Assembly (NCBI GenBank): GCA_018610125.1
Contig: JAHEOI010000046.1
Coordinates: 1 to 9,632 of the forward strand
Length of the DNA: 9,632 bases
Direction: 5' to 3'
DNA from: Verrucomicrobiota bacterium
Lineage (GTDB): Bacteria; Verrucomicrobiota; Verrucomicrobiia; Limisphaerales; JAHEOI01
Below the pieces are notes generated by a model. The model ran no database searches, was not told the DNA's origin, and saw only the letters and a program-made list of their open reading frames with translations. Positions 1 through 5,943 of this stretch are shown here, in pieces (position 1 is the stretch's first letter; every line of letters starts with the position of its first letter). The translations under genes were made by a program, and so were the position numbers.

Positions 1-65
1 CGCGGCCCGCCTATTAGCGCCAAGGCCCCGGCACCCGAATGCTTAAGAAATTCACGTCGTTTCAT
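1..65 (-). CDS. 5' end of a Tat-exported protein (partial, runs off the window)
   Basis: Reading the minus strand from ATG at 65-63 gives 21 codons beginning MKRREFLKHSGAGALAL, followed by IGGP at the window edge. This is a textbook twin-arginine signal: RRxFLK, then a small hydrophobic, Ala/Gly-rich segment. In PVC bacteria this leader is common on Gfo/Idh/MocA oxidoreductases, DUF1501 proteins, TIM-barrel sugar isomerase-like proteins and others, so the mature protein cannot be named. The family-typical leader fixes the start codon. No good Shine-Dalgarno is visible: the bases before ATG are a T run. A sigma70-like promoter lies just upstream (94-122). The gene is divergent from the LamG relic, whose apparent start codon overlaps this gene by two bases. 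Confidence 0.8.
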   Translation of the reverse strand, partial: MKRREFLKHSGAGALALIGGP

Positions 66-93
66 GGAAAAAACTCTAACCGGCTTCAAAGTC

Positions 94-122
94 AGTATAT
101 CGGTGCACTCTCCCGGAGACAA
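94..122 (-). promoter_or_regulatory. Sigma70-like promoter for the Tat-leader gene
   Basis: On the minus strand, TTGTCT (122-117, 4 of 6 matches to TTGACA) is followed after exactly 17 bases by TATACT (99-94, 5 of 6 matches to TATAAT). Transcription would start near 87, giving a leader of about 22 bases before the ATG at 65. Spacing, orientation and placement all fit. The promoter lies inside the apparent first 20 codons of the plus-strand LamG reading frame, which argues that those codons are not real protein sequence. That it is used is an inference. Confidence 0.55.
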
Positions 123-141
123 CCGAAAATATCCCCGAGCC

Positions 142-1725
142 GAGGGGAAGCGCCCATTGTCTTACGAATGGCGAGTCGATGGTGAGCCGCTGCCCGAGGC
201 GACCGGTCGTGTCCTGACCTTGAGCGACGTGATCGCCGAGGCGAGCGGGAGCTACAGCGTCAGGATCACCAACGAGGAAGGCGAGACGACGAGCGGGTCG
301 GCGGCACTTGAGGTGCAACCGATTGAGGATGTGACCTCGGGCCTGGTCGCTTATTGGGATTTTCATAAGGTGGATGACGGAATGTTGTCCGATGAAAGCG
401 GCAATGGACACGACGGACAGCTTCAAAACTTCGATGGATCACCGCTTCAAGAAGGCTTCATCGAGGGGGCATTCCAGTTTCCGGGCAACGACGAGTTCAT
501 CACTGTCCCACATGACGAGCAATTGAGTCTCGAAGGGGAGGCGACGTTCTCGTTCTGGATTCGTCCCGCGAGTTTTGGTCAGCCGCAGGAGGATTGGGGC
601 CGGATCCTGAGGAAAGGGAGCAATTATGCGATCTTCATGCGGGCTCCTGAGAGCCACCTTTGGCTCAGGAAGGGGACCGAGCAAGGGCTGCCGGGGAATA
701 CCCCTGCCGGCAGTGTTGAGCTCGAGGTTTGGCAGCACTTTGCGATGGTGGTCAAAGAGGGGACCCGCCAATTCTTTGAGAATGGTCAACCGCTCGGGCC
801 TTCCGAGCCTTATCCCGGGGCTTTGGGGCCGCCGAGCACGGATGATTTGGCCATCGGCAATTTCCAGGCAACGCTGGAGCCGGTCCGGCTCTATCAGGGG
901 TTGATGGATGATTTGGGGATCTGGAACCGGGCTTTGAATGAGCAAGAGGTCGAGGGAATCTATCAGAATGGGACCCTTGGGAAGCCCCTGACGGAGGAGT
1001 TCGAGCCGCTTACGATTCGTTCGTTGGAGCTGCTGCCGTCCGAGGGTCAGGTCGTATTGACGTTCTTCTCCCCGTTTACCGATCGCGAGCTCGCTGTCCA
1101 GCGGAGCGCTGATTTGGGAGCAGGCGAGTGGACGGGAAAGTCGGACGCCTCCTTTTCGGAGTTGGGTGAAGGGGAGTATGAGGCGACCGTCCCAATGCCG
1201 AGCGGGGATCCGCATTACTATCGGGTGGTCGCCTTGGCCAAGCCGGCTATCCTCGCGGCCGATTTCGAAGCGGAGGCGGGCGATTGGACACATGGGGGTG
1301 AGAACGATAGCTGGGAGGTTGGAGCGCCGACGAGCGGGCTTGGCGAAGCGGTCAGTGGAGAAAATGTTTTTGCCACCAACCTGGACGGCAATTTCGAGGC
1401 GAATACCGATGCTTACCTGCGTTCCCCGGTTGTCGATCTCACCGAGGTCGATCGCGCTACGCTTAGCTTCCAAGAGTTCCGAAACGTGGATCCGGAGATC
1501 AGCTTTCATTATACCGCTGTCAATATTCTTAACGCGGAAGACAACTCAGTGATTCGAGAGTTGAGCCGCGACTCGGGCCAGACGGATGGCTGGCAGGAGA
1601 GGAGCTTTACGATCGGGCCTGATGCGCTCGGCAATGAAGTGAAGATCGAGTTCCGCCTGGCGACCGATGCGTTCAACCAGTTGCCGGGCTGGTACATTGA
1701 CGACGTGGTCATTCGTCCGGAGTAG
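142..1725 (+). pseudogene. 5'-truncated Ig-like / LamG / C-terminal jelly-roll surface protein
   Basis: The open frame runs from an ATG at 64 to TAG at 1725 (553 codons), but recognisable protein begins only near codon 27. Numbering from 64: an Ig-like domain lies at about 27-86 (SYEWRVDG...SGSYSVRITNEEG). A concanavalin-A-like LamG domain follows at about 92-302 (LVAYWDF, ESGNGHDG, MDDLGIWNRALNEQEV). A beta-rich linker of fibronectin-III type lies at about 315-393, and a C-terminal jelly-roll resembling MAM or metallopeptidase-associated modules at about 396-553 (WYIDDVVIRPE). Such proteins are normally secreted and bind glycans, yet there is no signal peptide. The Ig domain lacks its usual first strands, and codons 1-20 overlap the divergent gene's promoter. 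I read this as the 3' part of a larger secreted protein. A functional short protein starting at 64 is possible but would stay in the cytoplasm. The rest of the frame is undamaged, so the loss is probably recent. Confidence 0.7.
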
Positions 1726-1825
1726 GCCGAAGCGCTCTGATTCGAGCTGGTGGAGGAGGTCTTTTTTGCGGATGGATGCCTATGGCTGTAGTCACATGGA
1801 TCGCGGTGGATCGGGGTGGGGAGCG
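1726..1825. other. Short spacer between LamG relic and sulfatase relic
   Basis: There are 100 bases without a recognisable gene. A purine stretch (GGTGGGGAG) ends a few bases before the sulfatase-relic ATG at 1826 and could be its ribosome binding site. No clear terminator hairpin follows the LamG stop, and no convincing promoter was seen. Confidence 0.4.
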
Positions 1826-2432
1826 ATGAAGAGGGCGGCGCTTCTTTTGTTGAGGCCGTTGGTGGCGGGAGTGTGTCTGATGGTGGCCTCGGTTGAAGCG
1901 GGGTCGGACGCACGCCCGAATCTGTTGTGGCTGATTGCGGAGGATCTGTCACCGGATTTGGCTTGGCCTGTTGCGCAGTCGGACCATAAGGACACATCGG
2001 TATCGGTACATTGAGAATCGGTTCCCGCAACGTGCCCCGATTTACTCCACCGCCTATCGGCAGGCGAAGCACCCGATGTACCCGCTTATACGCAAGCTCG
2101 CGGAGGAAGGTCGGCTGAACGAAGTTCAAAGTCAGATCGTCGAGCCGAGGGGAGCCGTAGAACTCTACGATATTAAGGCCGACCCCTATGAAGTCCACAA
2201 TCTGCGTGGAAGTCCGGCTCACGAGGAGGTTCGGGGACGGCTTCGCCGGCGCTTGCGTGCTTGGATCGACCGGACCGATGACCAGGGACAAAAGCCGGAT
2301 TCGGCGAAGGTCAAAGAATATTTCCGCGAGTATGGCCGGCGATCCGCCAAACAGCGAACTGAACGGATCAAAAGGTTGAGGAGAGCGGTCCGTAACTCGG
2401 ACCGGCAATATCTGGAGTGGCTTGCTCCATAA
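1826..2432 (+). pseudogene. Sulfatase relic: catalytic core deleted, frame shifted
   Basis: The first frame (1826-2014, 62 codons) has a signal peptide (KR, then a Leu/Ala/Val core, ending near residue 27). It then has RPNLLWLIAEDLSPDL at residues 30-45, the first beta strand and metal-ligand region of the sulfatase (alkaline-phosphatase-like) fold. After about 1961 the match stops and the frame closes at 2014. The C-terminal sub-domain of a sulfatase resumes in a different frame at about 1978: RYRYIENRFP, YRQAKHPMYP, then AVELYDIKADPYEVHNL, to TAA at 2432. Missing in between are the C-x-P/A-x-R formylglycine site, the GKWH-type motif and the later Asp-Asn metal ligands, roughly 300 residues judged from usual family length. 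Without them the product cannot hydrolyse sulfate esters. A GGGGAG element sits just upstream of the start. This relic is not a copy of the intact sulfatase at 4467; the C-terminal sequences differ clearly. Confidence 0.88.
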
Positions 2433-2460
2433 GAAGACTGACGGCCGAAAGGCGGAGAGA

Positions 2461-2604
2461 TTCGTAAAATTTATGATTCTGGGACAATCCGCTGCGACAG
2501 CGGCTGTTTTGGCCGGGGATGGGGATGCTGTGGTCCAAGAGCTTGATTATGGGAAATTGAGAGACGAGCTGCACGAGCACGGCCAAATCCTTAAAGCGGA
2601 ATAA
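2461..2604 (+). pseudogene. C-terminal relic of an FAD-dependent oxidoreductase
   Basis: In the frame ending at TAA 2604, codons from about 2470 read FMILGQSAATAAVLA and then VVQELDYGKLRDELHEHGQIL. This pattern closes the FAD_oxidored-type flavoproteins (PF12831-like) that are common in planctomycetal and verrucomicrobial carbohydrate loci. There, the GQSAATAA helix packs against the FAD site, followed by 'LDY..L...L...GQIL'. Only about 45 codons remain. The N-terminal Rossmann GxGxxG motif and all central domains are absent. The only upstream start is a TTG at 2422 inside the sulfatase relic, so no sensible start exists. The sequence just before 2470 shows no family resemblance and probably contains the deletion junction. 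The family call comes from memory of the motif, not a search. Confidence 0.7.
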
Positions 2605-2770
2605 TTGGCATGCGAATTGGGTGGTAAAGCGAGTTGCTAAGGTCGCCAGGAAGCTTCACGACGAGTATAAAAGGCGGACTTTAACGTCCCTATCAGGGAA
2701 AATGGAATGGTTCTCCTCCTTGATAGGGACGAATGCCCGCATGCCTCGCTTGGTGTGAGGGAACGCCTCG
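2605..2770. other. Gene-poor spacer between convergent units
   Basis: There are 166 bases after the flavoprotein relic. The main structure is an 11-bp inverted repeat (2685-2731, listed separately). A stop-free stretch in one plus frame ends at TGA 2758 and reads NWVVKRVAKVARKLHDEYKR near its start. It has no start codon, so I treat it as possible further debris, not a gene. A small stem, CGCCT/AGGCG, at 2764-2777 overlaps the stop codon of the oxidoreductase. Confidence 0.4.
2685..2731. terminator. Inverted repeat, possible bidirectional terminator
   Basis: CGTCCCTATCA at 2685-2695 is exactly complementary to TGATAGGGACG at 2721-2731, an 11-bp perfect stem with a 25-base loop. It sits between the plus-strand relics and the 3' end of the minus-strand oxidoreductase, the usual place for a terminator serving both directions. 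There is no T-run after either arm and the loop is long. A Rho-independent role is therefore uncertain, and it could instead be a dispersed palindromic repeat. Confidence 0.4.
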
Positions 2771-4060
2771 CTAGGCGATGAACCTGTAGTCATAAGGCGG
2801 CCTCATATCGCGGGAAAGCCACTGGTTGGCCTCAATCTCCCCAAGAAACTGCTCCTGCTCCGGATCCCACTTTAGGGGACGGCCTGCCCGCATCGAGATC
2901 ACTCCAATGTGGGCGACTGAGACGGAGCGATGGCCGATCTCGGCATCCGCGACCGGATCCTTCCGATCCCGAACACAGTCGAAAAAGTTCTTCATGTGGT
3001 TATCGCTCTGGTAGAGTCGGATGACATCACCGGAGAGTGGCTCATCAAGCAACGAGTCATCGCTTGCCTTTAGCTCTCCGCGAGAGACGAAGATCCAGCC
3101 ATCGCTTCCCTCGAAGCGTACGCCACGATCGGCTCGGTTCGTGACAGTCATGGTGACACCGTCTTGATACTTGTATTCCACCCGGTATTCAACGGCTGTC
3201 GTATAGCCGCCGGGCATCCCGCCGACTATTTCCTTCCCGTTTACCGATACAGGGCCGCTTCGCTCAGTGCCATGCCCCCATTGCGCGATATCACAATGGT
3301 GCGCCCCCCAATCGGTCATTTGGCCCCCGGAAAAACGGTACCACCAACGGAAGTTCCAGTGGGCATTATGGCCATTGTAAGGCATCCATCGCGCTTGACC
3401 CTGATAGAAATCCCAGTCCAGCGCCGAAGGCACCGGCTCCGCGGAAAACGGTCCCTCTTTCGGACCGGTTGGCAATCCAACCTCAATATGCTTTAGCTTC
3501 CCGAGGCGTCCATTCCGCACCAACTCGCACGCCTTCCGGAAATTGCTATCGCTGCGTTGCTGGCTCCCGGTCTGGAAAACGGTCCCGTGACGCTTTACCT
3601 CCCGGACGAGTCGCTTTCCTTCATCAATGGTAAGCGTCAGTGGCTTTTCACTGTAGATATCACGCCCGGTCCGAACCGCCATAAGGTTGATGAGGGTGTG
3701 CCAGTGATCCGGTGTTCCATTGACGACGACGTGAACATCGTCCCGTTCCTGGAGCAGACTCCGGAAGTTATGATACTGATGCTCCGCCTTGAGCTCTTTC
3801 GCTGCCTTGTTACGATGCCGCTCATCGACGTCGCATACGGCGATCACATCGCCGTAATTACCGGCCGTGTTAGCATCGCTTCGGCCACGGCCTCCGGCTC
3901 CAATCAAGGCAATTCCGGGCCTTTCATTAGGCGAAAGCCGTTTGCCTGGCGACCCAAAGCTACGTGCGTCCCCGATAAAAAAACCGGCCAATGCGCTACC
4001 CGCCACAGCGGCAGTTGAATCCCTCAAAAACTCACGTCGATTCCATTGCTTCTTTGCCAT
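2771..4060 (-). CDS. Tat-exported Gfo/Idh/MocA family oxidoreductase
   Basis: This 429-residue protein is probably a periplasmic NAD(P)-dependent sugar or polyol oxidoreductase. The chosen start (MAKKQ, ATG 4060-4058) puts a twin-arginine leader, NRREFLRDS, at residues 7-15. It also places a strong Shine-Dalgarno (AAAGGAG) at a normal distance; an in-frame ATG 21 codons further upstream has neither. The Rossmann fold begins at residues 50-60 with ALIGAGGRGR. TPDHWH lies at 116-121, the catalytic-type EKP motif at 138-140, and GGQMTDWGAHHCDIAQWG at 245-262, the signature of the bacterial secreted subgroup. Length and motif order are normal and no damage is visible. It diverges from the intact sulfatase across a 406-bp spacer, suggesting joint use in breakdown of a sulfated or modified carbohydrate. 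The substrate is unknown; exported members usually carry a tightly held cofactor. Confidence 0.92.
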   Translation of the reverse strand: MAKKQWNRREFLRDSTAAVAGSALAGFFIGDARSFGSPGKRLSPNERPGIALIGAGGRGRSDANTAGNYGDVIAVCDVDERHRNKAAKELKAEHQYHNFRSLLQERDDVHVVVNGTPDHWHTLINLMAVRTGRDIYSEKPLTLTIDEGKRLVREVKRHGTVFQTGSQQRSDSNFRKACELVRNGRLGKLKHIEVGLPTGPKEGPFSAEPVPSALDWDFYQGQARWMPYNGHNAHWNFRWWYRFSGGQMTDWGAHHCDIAQWGHGTERSGPVSVNGKEIVGGMPGGYTTAVEYRVEYKYQDGVTMTVTNRADRGVRFEGSDGWIFVSRGELKASDDSLLDEPLSGDVIRLYQSDNHMKNFFDCVRDRKDPVADAEIGHRSVSVAHIGVISMRAGRPLKWDPEQEQFLGEIEANQWLSRDMRPPYDYRFIA

Positions 4061-4093
4061 AACAGTCTCCTTTGAACATGCTTTCCGGTCTTG

Positions 4094-4123
4094 TCTATAC
4101 GCGGGGTATGGTACCCCTAACAA
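4094..4123 (-). promoter_or_regulatory. Candidate promoter of the oxidoreductase with a palindrome in its spacer
   Basis: On the minus strand, TTGTTA (4123-4118, 4 of 6) and TATAGA (4099-4094, 4 of 6) are 18 bases apart. The predicted start near 4087 gives a leader of about 27 bases carrying the AAAGGAG site. The spacer is almost filled by the perfect palindrome GGGGTA-TGG-TACCCC (plus strand, 4103-4117), which touches the -35 box. A protein bound there would cover the promoter, so it is a good operator candidate. Its function is inferred. Confidence 0.42.
4103..4117. repeat. 15-bp palindrome GGGGTA-N3-TACCCC
   Basis: Two 6-base arms are exactly complementary around a 3-base centre (TGG on the plus strand). 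It lies between the -35 and -10 boxes of the oxidoreductase's candidate promoter, as expected of a repressor or activator operator. A 3-base loop would also allow a small RNA hairpin, but the predicted transcript begins after it, which favours a DNA-level role. Confidence 0.45.
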
Positions 4124-4187
4124 ACGCTTTTTGTGAAGCCCCGAACGCTTCTCAAGCGGGTAGGGGGGCGAGCTCGCGAAGCGTTTG
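4121..4187. repeat. AACGCTT repeats and palindromes in the divergent spacer
   Basis: AACGCTT occurs at 4123-4129 and again at 4144-4150, a start-to-start distance of 21 bases (two helical turns). The inverted form AAGCGTT is at 4179-4185. Including flanks, CAAACGCTT (4121-4129) and AAGCGTTTG (4179-4187) form a 9-bp inverted repeat. Within the same stretch lie the perfect 10-bp palindrome GCGAGCTCGC (4168-4177) and the hairpin GAAGC/GCTTC (4135-4151). The regular spacing on one DNA face suggests a protein-binding array upstream of the oxidoreductase promoter, though chance is not excluded. Confidence 0.35.
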
Positions 4188-4466
4188 GAGTGCGGCGACT
4201 CGTCGGCGCTGTGGATTCGGCAGGCTGCCGGCGGGGAAAGAGGATGGGATTGCGAATAAGGGGCCTCTGGTCAGGTAAGGGGAGAGGCGGAAAAGAGAAA
4301 GCGGTGACAAGTCACGCGCACTCCACAAGCTGGCGCGCGTCAGAGGTTGTTATGGTGCCCCACTGTCGAGCCCGCCGTGGACATCGATTTTTGTTAGACG
4401 AGGGATTGACCGATTCAGGGGATCGGCTCAAACTCGAATCTGAGGCAATGACTCGCTAGTTAGGGA
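4188..4466. other. Remainder of the divergent intergenic region
   Basis: No gene is recognisable; the open frames here translate to Arg/Gly-rich sequence without domain features. GTGAC-AA-GTCAC at 4304-4315 is a perfect 12-bp palindrome. A weak promoter candidate for the sulfatase is TTGACC (4406-4411), 17 bases, CAAACT (4429-4434, only 3 of 6). It has a CCGAT/ATCGG inverted repeat (4410-4426) across the spacer. I give the promoter little weight. Confidence 0.3.
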
Positions 4467-5861
4467 ATGCAGAATCTTATGAAATCAAAAATAACACGAT
4501 CGGATTCCGGAAGTATCGCGGTTTTAGTGACGACGGTCCTTGTGTTGGTGGGGATGAGCAGCCTATTCGCGGGGATCTCGCGTGCGGCGGAGAAACCCAA
4601 CATCGTGGTCTTTTTGGCGGATGATCTGGGCTATGCGGATCTGGGCTGTTACGGGGATGAGCAGGTTAAGACGCCCCACCTTGATCGCTTCGCCGAGCAG
4701 GGGATGCGATTCACTCAGTTCTACGCCGGCGCGGGGACATGCTCGCCCACGCGATCCACCATTTTAACGGGGCGAACCCCTTACCGGAACGGGGTATACC
4801 GGTGGATTCCGGGAGGGAGCGATGTCCATCTGCGTGAGGCCGAGGTGACGATCGCCGAGCTCCTGAAGAAGGCTGGTTATGAGACATGCCACGTCGGTAA
4901 ATGGCACTTGAACGGTGGGCTTACGCGGAAGGATCAACCACAGCCCGACGATCACGGCTATGACTACTGGTTTGCCACACAGAACAATGCCCGACCGAGT
5001 CACAAGTACCCCCGGAATTTTGTGCGGAACGGCAACCAAGTCGGCAAGCTGAAAGGCTACGCCGCGCCATTAATCGTCAGAGAAGCAATCGGGTGGTTGG
5101 AAGGTCGTCTTGGAAGTCGTGACCTCGAAAAGCCTTTCTTTTTGACGGTCTGGAGTCACGAACCGCACAAGCCGATCCATGCGGCGCCACGTTTTCGTCG
5201 ACAATATTCCCACTTGGATGATGCCGGGCTGCGTCACTGGCTCGGGGATGTGACCCAGATGGACGCCGCTTTCGGTCGGCTTATGGCGACACTGAAGCGG
5301 ATGGATGCGGCGAAGAACACCTTCGTCATCGTTACTTCGGACAATGGGCCGGAGAGTCGGAATCCTGACAAAGGTCGAACGCGTGGCACGACGGGCGGAT
5401 TGCGGGGCCGGAAGCGTGACGCTTATGAGGGGGGGATCCGAGTTCCGGGAATCGTCCGATGGCCGGGCCATGTCGAGCCTTCGAGCGTGAGCAAGCAACC
5501 TGCCGTAACGAGCGATATTTTTACGACGGTATGTGACATTGCGGAAGCATCTCTTCCTCAAGATCGGACCATTGATGGAGCGAGCCTTGTGCCTGCGTTT
5601 CATGGCCAGGCGATTGAGCGTGACGTGCCTCTTTATTGGCACAATCGAATTGCCAAAGGACCAAAGATTGCGATGCGTTCCGGGGATTGGAAGATACTGA
5701 CCGACGAGCAGCTCAAGGATTTTGAGCTGTACAACCTCGCCAAAGATCCGGAAGAAAATAATGATCTCGCGGATGAGCGACCGAAGCGTTTTAAAGCCAT
5801 GAAAAAGAAATTGCGCGATGTCCATCGAGGGGTAGAACGGGAAGGGAACACAAGCTACTAA
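4467..5861 (+). CDS. Secreted formylglycine-dependent sulfatase (arylsulfatase A type)
   Basis: This 464-residue type I sulfatase hydrolyses sulfate esters, probably from sulfated glycans, outside the cytoplasm. After a basic start and a hydrophobic segment (about residues 17-39) ending in SRAAE, the mature fold begins with KPNIVVFLADDLGYADLGCYG, giving the metal ligands Asp52-Asp53. CSPTR at 92-96 is the C-x-P-x-R site; Cys92 would be converted to formylglycine by a maturase not present here. GKWHLNG (144-150) gives Lys145 and His147, HEPH lies at 231-234, and SDNG (291-294) gives the remaining Asp-Asn metal pair. Lys316 in the GLRGRKRDAYEGG loop fits the conserved lysine. The C-terminal sub-domain (FELYNLAKDPEENNDLA) is complete. 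The start may be ATG 4467 or 4479; AGGGA at 4462-4466 is too close for the first and slightly far for the second. It is divergent from the oxidoreductase and convergent with the CRTAC1-like gene. Confidence 0.95.
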   Translation: MQNLMKSKITRSDSGSIAVLVTTVLVLVGMSSLFAGISRAAEKPNIVVFLADDLGYADLGCYGDEQVKTPHLDRFAEQGMRFTQFYAGAGTCSPTRSTILTGRTPYRNGVYRWIPGGSDVHLREAEVTIAELLKKAGYETCHVGKWHLNGGLTRKDQPQPDDHGYDYWFATQNNARPSHKYPRNFVRNGNQVGKLKGYAAPLIVREAIGWLEGRLGSRDLEKPFFLTVWSHEPHKPIHAAPRFRRQYSHLDDAGLRHWLGDVTQMDAAFGRLMATLKRMDAAKNTFVIVTSDNGPESRNPDKGRTRGTTGGLRGRKRDAYEGGIRVPGIVRWPGHVEPSSVSKQPAVTSDIFTTVCDIAEASLPQDRTIDGASLVPAFHGQAIERDVPLYWHNRIAKGPKIAMRSGDWKILTDEQLKDFELYNLAKDPEENNDLADERPKRFKAMKKKLRDVHRGVEREGNTSY

Positions 5862-5880
5862 GGGGCAATACCGGTGGTAG

Positions 5881-5903
5881 GGTCGGCAGTCCCCCTGCCG
5901 ACC
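5881..5903. terminator. Perfect 9-bp hairpin between convergent genes
   Basis: GGTCGGCAG (5881-5889) and CTGCCGACC (5895-5903) are exact complements around a 5-base TCCCC loop, a very stable GC-rich hairpin 20 bases after the sulfatase stop. The next gene converges with its stop at 5944, so a bidirectional terminator is the simplest reading. No clear T-run follows (GCTCTTGTCGTTT). Symmetric GC hairpins like this are also often dispersed palindromic repeats, and both roles can coincide. Confidence 0.6.
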
Positions 5904-5943
5904 GCTCTTGTCGTTTCCACCAAGGAGACCCAAGTTAACGCCT

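Noticed and set aside
439..1509. Long minus-strand frame (356 codons) opposite the LamG gene
   Set aside because: Translation is Arg/Pro/Leu-rich with no domain or leader, while the plus strand has clear Ig and LamG motifs. It is an antisense shadow of GC-biased codons.
1509..2408. Minus-strand frame of 299 codons across the LamG end and the sulfatase relic
   Set aside because: Pro/Ser/Thr-rich low-complexity translation lying opposite recognisable coding sequence; no start signals.
4061..4123. Longer N-terminus of the oxidoreductase from an ATG at 4123
   Set aside because: It would bury the Tat signal 21 residues inside the protein and overlap the candidate promoter. ATG 4060 has AAAGGAG at a proper distance.
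4133..4459. Plus-strand frame of 108 codons in the divergent intergenic region
   Set aside because: Arg/Gly-rich translation with no domain, leader or ribosome site, and it overlaps palindromic regulatory DNA.
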